Assembly (NCBI GenBank): GCA_009746045.1
Contig: RPFO01001438.1
Span: 1-43,629, forward strand
From: Mesostigma viride
Taxonomy: Eukaryota; Streptophyta; Mesostigmatophyceae; Mesostigmatales; Mesostigmataceae
DNA length: 43,629 nt
Direction of reading: 5' to 3'
The notes under the pieces were generated by a model, which worked only from the letters and a program-made list of their open reading frames with translations, was not told the DNA's origin and did not search any database. Shown piece after piece: positions 27,623-37,100 of the stretch. Every line of letters begins with the position of its first letter. Positions within the stretch are counted from its first letter, which is position 1. Both the position numbers and the translations under genes were made by a program.

Positions 27623-28164
27623 CTAGCGGCGCCGCCGCCTGCCGTTGCCCGCTTTCCGGGGCATGAAAAACGTCACGCAGTTCGTCAGGCCAAGGGGGTC
27701 GACCACCGGGGGGCTGACGTAACTCTGCATCGCGTGTCGCGGGCCCATCGTGAGGGCCCGTGCCGCCGCCAACTTCCGCATCTCGCCGTCGGTCACAGGA
27801 TCCTCGGACAGCTTGGCGTACACCACCGAGTCGTCGCCCGACAGGTCAACGACCGCGGGGTGCATCGTCATCGTCTGGGGAGGGTACGCCGCGGGAGGGG
27901 GTGGTGGTGGCGGGGAAGGGGGGCGGGCGCTCTGGCTTGCGGGTGCACCGTGTCGTACTCCTTGATGCTCTCCAGGAACTGCGTGAACACGTCCACGGCG
28001 TCTTGGAGGCGCGGGGGGGCCCCTCCTTCTCTTCGTGGCAGTGGCTCCGGTCCTGGAGCCGTTCCCATCGTCGGCTTCCGGTGCACGGAACAGCGTTCCG
28101 ACCCGGCCGTTGCGCGTCTCTTGCATTTCACTCCCTGCGCCGTGGTGGCACCGCAGCGCGTCAT
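27623..28164 (-). CDS. DUF5763-like zinc finger fused to an unknown domain (frameshift)
   Basis: The N terminus MTRCGATTAQGVKCKRRATAG then RCSVHRK is the mini zinc finger. The first frame passes through a helix (LQDAVDVFTQFLESIKEYD) and the coding sense then moves to the other minus-strand frame at the G6 run 27918-27923. After a Pro-rich linker the second frame has VVDLSGDDSVVYAKL and GEMRKLAAARALTMGPRH, and it ends at 27623 with NGRRRRR. One extra base gives about 180 residues. The only anchor to a family is the finger. Tail-to-tail with the Vsr-like gene, 5 bases apart. Confidence 0.6.
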
Positions 28165-28202
28165 GTGGGTGGTCCTATACGTCTCTGCTCATATTTAATT
28201 TA

Positions 28203-28433
28203 TCAGCTGTTCGCCTCCGCGAATTCGCAGAACGCGTGGAAAGTCACTCGGCGCAAGAGGGGGTATCCGCAGGCCTTGCACTGCTCCACCATCGACAGGT
28301 ACAGGTTCAACAGCTCGTCCCTGTACGCGCTGTGGAATCGGTCGGGCATGTCGTCCAGCCACGAGCGCTCGGGCTCCTCTTCGAGATCCTCCCCGCCCGC
28401 GTGCTCCCCCTCGTGGTGCCGTGCGGTCTTCAT
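28203..28433 (-). CDS. Small acidic protein, unknown
   Basis: A 76-residue protein: an acidic, His-containing head (HHEGEHAGGEDLEEEPERSWLDDM) and a helical tail with FHSAYRDELLNLYLSMVEQCKACGYPLL. A single CxxC (CKAC) is present, insufficient for a zinc site alone. It lies in a run of minus-strand genes from 28164 to 30044 with gaps of 20-60 bases. No family recognised. Confidence 0.5.
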   Translation of the reverse strand: MKTARHHEGEHAGGEDLEEEPERSWLDDMPDRFHSAYRDELLNLYLSMVEQCKACGYPLLRRVTFHAFCEFAEANS

Positions 28434-28490
28434 CTCCCCGCGCCGTGTCTCGTGTTACCCCAACATTTTTTTAGTGACCGGGAGAACGAG

Positions 28491-28679
28491 CTAGTAGCCC
28501 GGGGCGTATATCGCGGCGAGGAGCGCGATCAGCCAAAAAGGCAGGAGGGTCTGGTCGCGGCCGACCCCGAACTGCATAGGTCTGCCGTCCTCCCGGAACA
28601 TGCAACGGGGGCGCAAAAGAAGCAACGCGTACGTGACGAGGGCGTATGTGGCCAGGGACTTCAAAGGACGGGCGGACAT
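28491..28679 (-). CDS. Conserved small nucleocytovirus membrane protein
   Basis: A 62-residue protein. It starts with LKSLATYALVTYALLLLRP (first membrane segment), then CMFREDGRPMQFGVGRDQTLLPFWLIALLAAIYA (conserved loop and second segment). The order, hydrophobic helix, MF-x-x-DG-x-x-x-x-FG-x-G, LLPFWL, hydrophobic helix, is one I recognise as a very short protein conserved across many giant viruses. It is probably a virion-membrane protein. Its preservation supports the viral origin of the region. Confidence 0.7.
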   Translation of the reverse strand: MSARPLKSLATYALVTYALLLLRPRCMFREDGRPMQFGVGRDQTLLPFWLIALLAAIYAPGY

Positions 28680-28702
28680 TTTGTAACTAATACCCAGATA
28701 AT

Positions 28703-29476
28703 TTAGCTATCGTTCCCATCGCGGCGCCCCCCCTGCATGTGGGAGTGCATCTCGGAGTCCCCCTCGCCGGGACTCATTTCCACGAACGGCTCTCCCTTGT
28801 GCGGGTGTTTTTTGAACTTGCTTTTGTACTCCTTTGATATCCGACTAGGGATGGAAGGTCCCTGGGACACCATGCTGTCAAGGGTCAGCCTGCAAAGCTG
28901 TATGAACTCGAAGGGGTTATTCCGGTACTTGCGCTGTTTGCTCAACTCCGCGTCGATCTCGCGATAGAACGCACCGTAGCGGTGGCCGGCCTGCTTGTGC
29001 TGTTCCGCTTTCCTGGAAAACTGCATGAAATTCTGCAAGCTGGTCAATGCCGACACGGCGATGCTTATGGCTCCTATGGCGACGGCCTTCGGGCTGATGT
29101 TGGCGTGGGCAGGGCACTCGGATGTGGCAAACGCTGTCGTGCCAGCCACCGCGGACAGGATCACGGCGGGGATCCCGAGGGCGTGAAACCAGAACGTGTT
29201 CATGTCTGCCGCCATGTTGTGCATCTGGCGGAACCCGACCGCCTTCTGCCCCCAGCTGTACGCCAGCTCCTCCAGATCCCTTGTCCACATCGACTTCCCC
29301 TGCCCGTTGGATGCGGACTCGCTAGAAGAGGGGCTGCTGTCATCACGGATGATGTACTTGTAGATATTCACATCGTGGGCGTTTTCCAGGTTCGTTGTGC
29401 GCCGGTTAAAATCGAATCTCGCCGGATCCTCCCCGCATTGTTGGATGTCAACGTTGCAAGCATCTTGAGAAGCCAT
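28703..29476 (-). CDS. SLATT-domain two-pass membrane protein
   Basis: A 257-residue protein starting at the ATG at 29476. Residues 70-95 form an amphipathic helix (LAYSWGQKAVGFRQMHNMAA), TM1 is about 94-117 (TFWFHALGIPAVILSAVAG) and TM2 about 131-150 (AVAIGAISIAVSALTSLQNF). A long helix then follows with KAEQHKQAGHRYGAFYREIDAELSKQ. This helix-TM-TM-helix plan with the YxxFYREI-like segment is the SLATT architecture. In prokaryotes such proteins are membrane effectors of nucleotide-signalling defence systems. Here it has no visible partner and its role is unknown. It is followed on the same strand by the cobalamin adenosyltransferase, 25 bases upstream in genome order. Confidence 0.75.
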   Translation of the reverse strand: MASQDACNVDIQQCGEDPARFDFNRRTTNLENAHDVNIYKYIIRDDSSPSSSESASNGQGKSMWTRDLEELAYSWGQKAVGFRQMHNMAADMNTFWFHALGIPAVILSAVAGTTAFATSECPAHANISPKAVAIGAISIAVSALTSLQNFMQFSRKAEQHKQAGHRYGAFYREIDAELSKQRKYRNNPFEFIQLCRLTLDSMVSQGPSIPSRISKEYKSKFKKHPHKGEPFVEMSPGEGDSEMHSHMQGGRRDGNDS

Positions 29477-29501
29477 TTCATACTTCTTTTTCAGATAATA
29501 A

Positions 29502-30044
29502 TTACGAATGTTTGCGGTAAATGGCGGCCGGAAACTCCTCCTTAGCTCTTGCCAGCACAAAAAAGAAGTCTGACATCCTGTTTAAAAATTGCAGGATGTT
29601 GGGATCCACCCATTCCAGCCGCGCACACGCCCTCTCAGCTCTTCTGCACACCACCCTGCAAACGTGGAGGTGAGAAGTTGCCAGTCCGTTCCCGCCGGGT
29701 AGAATGAAATTGCAAAGTTTTGGTAACTTTTCGTCCAACTGGTCAATTGTGTTTTCCAGCCGCTGTACCGCCTCAGGGCCCTCAGAAAACTTATACTTTT
29801 CGTCGCGGCAAGAATTCGAGTTCTTGGCCGCGACGGACGTGCCAGCTGCCAGAAGAACACCTTGGAGGTAGTGTAGAAAGCAGTTATCAGCCGGCAGCGA
29901 GTGTTGAATGGCCAAACCCATAAAGGCATTGAGCTCATCCAAAGCACCCACTGCCTCAAATAATTCATCCGATTTCCGCAGGCTGTCCGAACTTCCCAGC
30001 CTTTTTGTGTAGCCCTGGTCTCCTTGCTTGGTATAAATCTTCAT
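29502..30044 (-). CDS. ATP:cob(I)alamin adenosyltransferase (PduO/MMAB family)
   Basis: A 180-residue protein, close to the usual 180-200 of the family. The N terminus KIYTKQGDQGYT is the ATP-binding loop; EAVGALDELNAFMGLA gives the second conserved segment; CRRAERACARLE is the Arg/Glu motif that forms the active site; LNRMSDFFFVLAR is the C-terminal helix. These enzymes act as trimers and transfer the 5'-deoxyadenosyl group of ATP to cob(I)alamin, making adenosylcobalamin. The same window encodes an adenosylcobalamin-dependent ribonucleotide reductase, so the enzyme probably supplies that cofactor. It is divergently transcribed from the primase (72-base gap), which suggests early, replication-linked expression. 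No organelle-targeting leader is present. Confidence 0.93.
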   Translation of the reverse strand: MKIYTKQGDQGYTKRLGSSDSLRKSDELFEAVGALDELNAFMGLAIQHSLPADNCFLHYLQGVLLAAGTSVAAKNSNSCRDEKYKFSEGPEAVQRLENTIDQLDEKLPKLCNFILPGGNGLATSHLHVCRVVCRRAERACARLEWVDPNILQFLNRMSDFFFVLARAKEEFPAAIYRKHS

Positions 30045-30116
30045 GATGCCATTCCTTTAAGCGCCGACGATTTCTGCCGTTTAGCCGCGCAAAAAATCTG
30101 GACAGCAGGGGACAGG

Positions 30117-31607
30117 ATGGACAAATTGGACCAGGATGGAGCAGAGAGATGGCAGCCCCCACCTTATTCTGAGGCTGTTAGATGGCTAGTGAATCGTGAT
30201 TGCTTTGTCGACAAATCCGCCGAATACACCCACCTGCTTCTGGATGGATACAAAGGTGGCAAGGCCTGTGTGGATTTTGAGGACCTGGCCAGCTTTTACA
30301 AGGAAGTGGCCAAGGATGCTCTGAATGACACCCAGAACTTCCTGGTGGAGCAGAAAACGGCCGTGTTCCCCTTTTTCATGGACCTGGATTGTGAGGATGA
30401 TCAGGATTTGGGGGACACCATCATCCAGCAGTGGATACCCACCATCCAAGAAGTGTTAAGGGAATGCGTGCCGGCGGAAACGGACAGCTATGTGATTGTG
30501 TGCAGGGCCCCCACCAAGGAGAAGAAGGGGAAGATCAAGACAGGGTTTCACATCCACTACCCCCTCCTCCCAGTGGATGAGAGGACAGCCTTAAAACTTC
30601 GGGCGTTTGTGGTGGACAAACTGCACCAGAATTTCGGCGACAGGCCGGCGGAGAACGACTGGACGGCCGTGGTGGACCCCAGCGTGCTGATGGACAACGG
30701 CATCCGTATCCTGTTCAGCTGGAAATGCGAGCGTTGCGCCGGCTGCTGCAAGGCGTACAGGAACATCCAGAAAACGATGGGGGATTGCAAGGGAAAGGCG
30801 CCGGGAGAGGATTGGTGCCACTGTGACGTGTGCAAGGAGCGGAGGAAGGCGCGCAACAGCTGCGGAGACGACCGCTGCCACTACGGCAGGATCTCTGAGA
30901 AGCGGTCGTACGCCCCGTGGGGTGTCATCAGCAAGGAGGGGGTGGTGGACACCGTCTTCTCGCCCGAGGACGTGCGCGAACACATCCTCCCGCTCCTCTG
31001 GCAGACCTCCGTGCGCATCCTGGACGGGCGGCCGGGCGTGACCCCCACCCCCATCACCACCCCGCCGTGGTTCGACGAGGCGACATCCATGTGCCGCGAG
31101 GAGCTGCAGGGGCGCCGCAGGAAGCACAAGGCCAAGACCCCCCAGGAGCAGCGGGTGGCCAGCACGCTGGGTATCCACAGGGACGAGGCGCTGAACCTCG
31201 ACTCTCCCGAGCACAAGGCCGTCGAGACGGTGGTGCGGACCATGGAGGGGGCGGCGGGTGTCACGCACGTGTTCAAGCAGGGGGAGGGCGTGCACGCGGT
31301 CTACTCGGCGTGGTCCAAGCACCGGTTCTGCCACAAGATCGAGGACGCGCACAAGAGCAACAACGTGTGGTACTCCGTCTCCATCCACGGGCTGGTGCAG
31401 CGGTGCTTCAACTCGGAGTGCAAGGGGTACGCATCGGAACCTCGCCAAATCCCGGCGGCGGCATACGCGGTCTTGTTTCCCTCCCCTGCGGTGGCGGCCC
31501 CTGCGAGTAAAACGAACCCCACAAGGGTGTCGGCCGCAAACCTTGCCTATAAGATATCGTACAACCCCCACAAGGTTGCGCGACGGGGGGGGCCCAGGAG
31601 GAGGTGA
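30117..31607 (+). CDS. Archaeo-eukaryotic (PrimPol-like) primase
   Basis: About 496 residues from the ATG at 30117. The catalytic motif FFMDLDCED gives Asp89 and Asp91; KTGFHIHYP gives His145; DNGIRILFSWKC is the third acidic/basic region. A Cys-rich insert (CERCAGCCKAY...CHCDVCKERR) follows. The C-terminal module FCHKIEDAHKSNNVWYSV...RCFNSECKGY, with Cys405, His, Cys430 and Cys435, is the zinc-binding module of PrimPol-type primases. It should synthesise primers for the separately encoded SF3 helicase. The first 160 codons are CpG-poor compared with the rest. The last residues pass a G8 run (31585-31592), so the exact end is uncertain. Confidence 0.88.
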   Translation: MDKLDQDGAERWQPPPYSEAVRWLVNRDCFVDKSAEYTHLLLDGYKGGKACVDFEDLASFYKEVAKDALNDTQNFLVEQKTAVFPFFMDLDCEDDQDLGDTIIQQWIPTIQEVLRECVPAETDSYVIVCRAPTKEKKGKIKTGFHIHYPLLPVDERTALKLRAFVVDKLHQNFGDRPAENDWTAVVDPSVLMDNGIRILFSWKCERCAGCCKAYRNIQKTMGDCKGKAPGEDWCHCDVCKERRKARNSCGDDRCHYGRISEKRSYAPWGVISKEGVVDTVFSPEDVREHILPLLWQTSVRILDGRPGVTPTPITTPPWFDEATSMCREELQGRRRKHKAKTPQEQRVASTLGIHRDEALNLDSPEHKAVETVVRTMEGAAGVTHVFKQGEGVHAVYSAWSKHRFCHKIEDAHKSNNVWYSVSIHGLVQRCFNSECKGYASEPRQIPAAAYAVLFPSPAVAAPASKTNPTRVSAANLAYKISYNPHKVARRGGPRRR

Positions 31608-32319
31608 GCGGCATGTACAGCGCGCAGGCGGAATCGACGTGAGTGGCGCGCCCGAACTCGGTCACCAGCTCGGGCTTGTGGATCAGGGCCACCGTGACCC
31701 CCCCGTGGACGTACTGGTCGCTCACGGTGGACGAGTCGGGGATGAACAGCACGTTGGGACTCTTTATCGCGTTTTGTTTGTCGTTGCTCGTGATGTACGA
31801 TACGCATTTAATGAACACGTGGAAGTAATAAGACCCCGTGCTAGGAAAATTCATGCCCACCACCTCGCGAGCGCGGTCCATGCGATCACGGAACGGAGCC
31901 GATAGCAGACTCTTTTGGCAATAGACGAGACAGTCGTGCACCACGAACGTAACGCGCAACCCGTCGCGGCACAGCACACCTTGCAACACGGTGCCCTTGA
32001 ACAGTTTCGTCTTGAACGGCGGCATGTGGACGATGTGCACGCTCTTGTCCCAATGCACGATCGCGCACACCGTACGGCCGCCGCGGATCCGCGCTAGGGC
32101 CAGCAGGCAGTGCACCCCCGGCGTCAGGTCGCACATCCAATACGTGTCGCGGCCCATCTCCGCCACCACCTTGCCGACGTCGTCCGTACGGCGCATGTAC
32201 GGCCGCGGGATGTCCGGAAGGCGGCAGAGGCCCATAATAGCCTTGAGCACGTCCGAGTTCTCCCGCGGCGACGCGCGTCTCGTTACCCACGTCCACCGGT
32301 GGACGCCGGCCTGCTGCAT
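31547..32319 (-). CDS. Capping-enzyme-like (nucleotidyltransferase-fold) protein, probably inactive
   Basis: About 257 residues. The region DTYWMCDLTPGVHCLLALARI aligns in layout with motif I of mRNA guanylyltransferases (normally K-x-D-G), but the nucleophilic Lys position holds Leu. LFKGTVLQGVLCRDG resembles motif III without the usual Asp-Gly-Glu acid. TFVVHDCLVYC matches motif IIIa. The fold therefore looks like a guanylyltransferase that has lost catalysis, perhaps a structural capping subunit. The literal frame runs to 31408, antisense to the primase; one extra base in the G8 run 31585-31592 gives a natural end at 31547 (ATLWGLYDIL). Confidence 0.55.
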
Positions 32320-32405
32320 CCGCTATCTTACCCTAGGCGTCCACATTCCCCGCGGACTAAGCGCGCTACGAAACAAATCTCTGCCTATAGCGACCTGCGG
32401 ACATC

Positions 32406-32966
32406 ATGGACCTGTTGGGGCGCTCCCTGCAGCGCTTTTACGCGAACGTTGACAACTTCAACGCGCTATACGACATCACGCGTCCTGAGTCCGGACGCAG
32501 GTCGGACCGCCTGTCCCTGCGGGTGGTCGAGTGCCTCGTGACCAATTACTCCAAGACACACCGCGTGGAGTTCGAGCAGCCCGACAACGCGCTCCCGTTC
32601 AACCTGTACATGTCCTACCGCGAGCAGCTGGCCTTCTACTCCAAGCGCATGTTCGACCCCTTCGCCAGGAGGAACAAGACCACCATCCGCAGCCCCGCGG
32701 AAGACGAGCGGGAGATCACCACCACACCCGGACAGATGAACTTCTTCCGATGGGCCATCACCAACGGGGTGCTGGAATACGCTCGCCAGCACCAGGACGC
32801 CATACGGGAGGAGCTGCCGAAGGGGAGGGAGAGGAGGCCCTCCCTGCGCGTCCTCAACGGCAAGGTCATACGGTGTCGCAAGAGGTGCAAGGCCTCCGAC
32901 CTCGCCATCCTCGTGCGACCGTCCGTGAAGAGCGTCAAGAAGAAGTTCACCGTCCGGTTCCTGTGA
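32406..32966 (+). CDS. Conserved nucleocytovirus protein of unknown function
   Basis: A 186-residue protein with the run RVVECLVTNYSKTHRV, NLYMSYREQLAFYSKRMFDPFARR, then ITTTPGQMNFFRWAITNGVLEY. I recognise this order (VTNYSK, Y-x-x-QL-x-x-YSK-x-x-FDPF-x-RR, TTxGQxNFFRWA) as a protein shared by many algal and amoebal giant viruses. The C-terminal third is basic (RVLNGKVIRCRKRCKASDLA). No enzyme motif; a virion or transcription-related role is possible. The start at 32406 follows an A/T-poor leader of about 80 bases shared with the divergent capping-like gene. Confidence 0.75.
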   Translation: MDLLGRSLQRFYANVDNFNALYDITRPESGRRSDRLSLRVVECLVTNYSKTHRVEFEQPDNALPFNLYMSYREQLAFYSKRMFDPFARRNKTTIRSPAEDEREITTTPGQMNFFRWAITNGVLEYARQHQDAIREELPKGRERRPSLRVLNGKVIRCRKRCKASDLAILVRPSVKSVKKKFTVRFL

Positions 32967-33016
32967 CCCGCGCGCTTAAAATCGAAACTGTACATTGTAG
33001 TTGGCCAGGCTTCGGG

Positions 33017-33352
33017 ATGGCATTCGTGTACGACGCCGTCATCGTGCGCCCCCTGAGGGAGCTGTACATGAAGGGGCCGCACTTCAGCTCCCTAGGCTTC
33101 TGGATGGGGATGGAGGATCACGACATATGCGCGGAGATGACCTCCACATCCTCCGACATATGGAGGGACCGGCGGGACCACTGCCTGTCCGTCATCGAAA
33201 AACGCTTTGAAAGCGTTCACGTCCTACTGAGGACCGCTATCCTGTGGTTGATCCTGTACAAAATGTTGCAATTGCTCTTGAAGACCGGGATTCGATTGTT
33301 AACGCCCGCGTTTATTGATCATAATAATCGTGATAATAAAACTCGTGACTGA
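33017..33352 (+). CDS. Small protein with one membrane segment
   Basis: A 111-residue protein from the ATG at 33017. The N-terminal part is globular (FVYDAVIVRPLRELYMKGPHF) and a hydrophobic segment near residues 75-95 (VLLRTAILWLILYKMLQLLL) predicts one membrane span. The tail is short and polar (DHNNRDNKTRD). It ends tail-to-tail with the next minus-strand gene. No family recognised. Confidence 0.5.
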   Translation: MAFVYDAVIVRPLRELYMKGPHFSSLGFWMGMEDHDICAEMTSTSSDIWRDRRDHCLSVIEKRFESVHVLLRTAILWLILYKMLQLLLKTGIRLLTPAFIDHNNRDNKTRD

Positions 33353-33755
33353 ACATCATGCACTGTCTAACGGAACCCGCGAATGCGAGAGAAAAACAGA
33401 GGACTCCTCCCACCTGACTTTGGCGCCATCGGTCGCGAGGGCGCGCGATCCCGGTCATCTGCGGACGATGGGGACGATCGGAACCTCGCGCGGATCTTAG
33501 CGGCGGCCGCCGCGGCCGCTCCCAGGGTCGCGACCCCAGCCACAAGCGCACGTCCCCCAGCGCGGACTGCAGTTTCCTCTTGGTGTTCTCGACGCACTCC
33601 TTGTTGCCGCCCCGAAGAGTCACCGCGCACCAGAACTTTGCGGCGGGTTCTGCCAGGGCCGATCCGACGAAAGAGAACAACCACACGCACGCGAGGACGA
33701 TCAGCACGATCGCGACAATCCAAAGCTTCATTCCTACTATCCAATAGCCGCCCAT
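33315..33755 (-). CDS. Small membrane protein, C terminus uncertain
   Basis: From the ATG at 33755: MGGYWIVGMKLWIVAIVLIVLACVWLFSFVG, a signal-anchor-type membrane segment, then AEPAAKFWCAVTLRGGNKECVENTKRKLQSALGDVRLW, a compact exterior domain with two Cys that could pair. After about residue 75 the reading becomes Arg/Pro-rich and may be in the wrong frame. The G/C-rich stretch 33480-33535 is the likely place of a base error; the two other frames would end near 33367 or near 33498. The stop given is the literal one. Confidence 0.45.
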
Positions 33756-33768
33756 TTTATTTACGCGG

Positions 33769-34080
33769 TTATGTTGGGCCACCGCGGGGGAGAACAGACG
33801 CGCCCCCCTCGCCGACATTGATCAGGTTGTTCACCCCCCTAGCCAGCATGTAGGTGCCGCCCGCGAGGCCGATAAACATGATGCCCCACTTGGTCATCCA
33901 GCACCGGAAGTCCATGAACCCCGTACAGTTCGTCTTCGCCTTGCGGTGGAAGCGGATGGAAGTGGCGGTGTAGTACAGGATGAACAGGGCCAACGCGACC
34001 GTGGGCCATGGTCCCAGGCTCAGCGGCATCTGGAGCAGCCTCATGGGCAGGGAGAGCAAACGGTTCACGGCAGCAGACAT
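33769..34080 (-). CDS. Small two-pass membrane protein
   Basis: A 103-residue protein from the ATG at 34080. Hydrophobic segments: LGPWPTVALALFILYYTATSI (about 22-42) and WGIMFIGLAGGTYMLARGV (about 64-82). Between them lies a basic, Cys-containing loop (HRKAKTNCTGFMDFRCW). It starts 93 bases from the divergent ribonucleotide reductase start, separated by an A-rich tract. No family recognised. Confidence 0.55.
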   Translation of the reverse strand: MSAAVNRLLSLPMRLLQMPLSLGPWPTVALALFILYYTATSIRFHRKAKTNCTGFMDFRCWMTKWGIMFIGLAGGTYMLARGVNNLINVGEGGASVLPRGGPT

Positions 34081-34173
34081 GGTGTGTATACTAGCCGTAA
34101 AGAAAAAAAAAATGCAGCCCCCCGGAGTCGCGTTCAACCCGGAAGATATTTGCCATCCCATGGTATCAGACCC

Positions 34174-37100
34174 ATGGAGCCGGCCCGCGCCACCACTCCC
34201 ACGGACAGAGCCATGGCCATCGCGTTGAGGACCTACCACCGCCCCCTCGAGGGCACATCGCAGCTGGAGACGTGGGAGCAGGTGGTGGACAGGGTGGTCT
34301 CCCACCAGAAGTGGCTCTGGGTTCGCGCCAAGGAGGACGCGCTCAACCGAGCCGAGCTCGCGGAGTTGGAGGAGCTGCGCCACTGCATCACGAACCGGTA
34401 CATCGCCCCCGCGGGCCGCACTCTCTTCCTCGGGGGCACGGAGTTGAGCAGGAGGCGAGAGTCCTGCATGTTCAACTGCAGCTTCACCGAGGTCGAGACC
34501 GTCTACGACGTCGTCGACGTGCTATGGCTGCTGCTGCAGGGATGCGGGTGAGTCTCACTCCACCTTCTCGTCCCAATAGCGCCACGTCGTCCCGGGGATC
34601 TGTCGCCGGCGCGCCTCCATCTCCCTCTTTCTCCTGTTCTGGTACTCCTGGGCAGCCAGCACGAGCGCGTACGAATGCGCCCGGTGGCGGGAGTGGGCGC
34701 GGCACACGGGCTTGGGCGACAGCACGCACGCCTTGTTCTTGCACCTCTTGTTCAGTTTGGTGACCGCCGTGCACTTCATCGTTTTTATACTGGTACGGGA
34801 GAAAATTTAGGCGGCCGTGGTCGCCGTGGTCGGGGCCGTCGCCTCTGACACCGTCGCATCCACCACCGCGGCCACGGGGCGGCTAGAGAAAAAGGAGGAA
34901 CCGACCGTCATGATGATGGAGTATGACGTCGAGGCACCCCCCAGTGTCAGCAACCCCTTCAGGATCTTCCAGATCGTAGTCTCGTAGGAGTACACCCTGT
35001 CGTGGAAGTTCCTGTAAAGCACGTAGCCCAGCCCGCCCAGGACCAGCAGGTAGGTGAGGGCCAGCGTGGACCTGATGTTGGTCCGCAGGCGGAACCTCTC
35101 TCTCTTCACACGCACCCAGGTGGCGATCACGTGAGCCGCGCCGATCACCGCGCCGAACAGAAACAGGCTCTTGAAGTCCTTCATGAAGAATCCCATGGCG
35201 TTCAAGTGTGACATATACTTGCGGTTTTTTTTCTGCACAGGGTCGGCTTCAAACCCGTCACCGGCACGCTCAACGGCTTCTCCAGGCGCATCCCGCACAT
35301 CGACGTCATCCGGTCGCAGCGGACCTCCGTCGGGGGGCGCGAGTCCAACAAGGAGACCTGGGACCCCGACACCAAGACATGGACCCTATCCGTGGGCGAC
35401 TCGGCCGTCGCCTGGGCCCGCGCCGTGGGGAAGCTCATGGCCGGCAAATACCCCGCCGAGCGACTCGTGCTGGACTTCACCGAGATAAGACCCGCTGGGA
35501 CGCGTCTGAGGGGCTATGGGTGGCTGGTGAGTTGATTGGCGGATACTCGAATCCGTCGCCAATATTTATGTTGCGTTATACTAGATCGATTCCATGTCCC
35601 ATTTCGGTGCGGTCCTTGTAGAATCCGCGATCGTGGCGGCGGCGATGGCCGGTATCATGACTCTCGTCCATTCGGTGCACATGAAACAGAGCCCGATGAT
35701 GGCGATGTCCCACGCTGGTATTTTGATACAAGTTGGCGTGTCTGCTGCCATCCTGCACGTGGTTTTTGAGTTGATTGGTTGGAACAGGAAGTTCTGTCTA
35801 CGTTTGCAAAGTGGCGGAAGGATGTGACAGGATTTGAAGATGCTTGGAAGTAGTGGCAACCATCTACATCTCGTCCGCGGGAAAATCGCCGTGGCTCGCT
35901 AAGTGCCAGGCCGCGTCCTGTTCGGGACCCTCGGGGATGGCGTTGATGGCTAGCTCCCGGAGCGAGGGGATGTATCTGCTCCGGCGGTGTGTGGAGGGGT
36001 CGGTCAGGAACCTTTCATCCTCGGCGGACCGCTCCGGTCTTCGCCACGTTAACCTGCCCGCGTGGAGGTGCGACATCGCGTCGGTTTTGCCATCTAACGC
36101 GTCGGTAAATGTTGAGACGACCTTGGGGTCTTTTTCGCTTCTCCCCAGAGGCACCTTTACAAAACGTTCCGCCCCCCCTCTACCTATGGCTTTGTTGTGG
36201 GCAAGTATGGACTTCTCGAACAAGTCGTAAGGGCTCTTGCGGAATGGAGAGAAATTGCTCGCCATTTCTGCGTAATTTTCGTCGAAATCCTTGCGGGTCG
36301 GTCTGGCCCGCGAGTCTTAGCCGTGCACCTCATGATGTACTGTTGGCCCCGATATTTTTCTCGACCCCCGCAGAGCTCTGGCGATGTAAACGTATCCAAG
36401 GCTATGGTGGCTATCTCCGACATTTTGTCCCGGCGCGCGGACCAGCTCCTCACCAAGATGGACATCCTCGACATCGTGAACCACCTCGGGACCATGTTGA
36501 GCAGTCGCCGGTCCGCGGAGATCGCACTCTTCGAGTACGGCGACGTCGAGTGGCGCGAGTTCGCCTCCGCTAAAAAAACTTGGTGGATCGCCCACGCCCA
36601 CCGCCAGCAGTCCAACAACTCGCTGGTCTTCACCAAGGAGCCCACCCGCCAGCAGCTGGAGGAGATCTTCGCCATCATGCTCGACTCCGGCGGCTCCGAG
36701 CCCGGCATGTTCAACCTCGAGGCAGCCCGCCGCCGCGCCCCCTGGTGCAAAGGCTGCAATCCTTGCTGGTATCTGGAAAAAAACGCTCGCTCTTTTTTAT
36801 TCTTTCCTACATATAATACGTGCAATGCCGAGTAACGTGGAGATTTTACTGATTTTTTCTCTGTTGCAAATACTCGTCTATGGCGTGTGGTGGGGAGGAG
36901 TCTTGTTAAAGGACGTCGGGAAACCGAGCACCGTAAAAGCCATGTTGGCTTCTGCGGGCTCTGCGCAAGGCTTGTTGGTACTGGCTTTTGTGGCCTTTTT
37001 AACGAGTATGTGGCTCAAGCCTAATATGAACCCTTTGTTCGGATATTCCTGGCTTAAGGTAATACTAGGTTTCCAAGGCGCTGCCGCCTTGTTGTGGTTG

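Larger units (their letters stand above)
34548..35240 (+). other. Intron 1 of the reductase gene (693 bp), holding two antisense genes
   Basis: Begins GTGAGT at 34548 and ends TTTTTTTTCTGCACAG at 35240: a canonical spliceosomal 5' site, polypyrimidine tract and 3' AG. It splits a Gly codon (phase 2); joined, the protein reads QGCG-VGFKP as in class II reductases. Antisense genes at 34555-34779 and 34807-35214 occupy about 91% of it. Confidence 0.85.
35527..36373 (+). other. Intron 2 of the reductase gene (847 bp), holding one sense and one antisense gene
   Basis: Begins GTGAGT at 35527 and ends ATTTTTCTCGACCCCCGCAG at 36373. Phase 0: the upstream exon ends with the codon CTG and the next starts AGC. 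Without splicing the reading frame stops at once (GTG AGT TGA). It holds a plus-strand gene (35594-35827) and a minus-strand gene (35864-36265), about 75% of its length. Confidence 0.82.
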
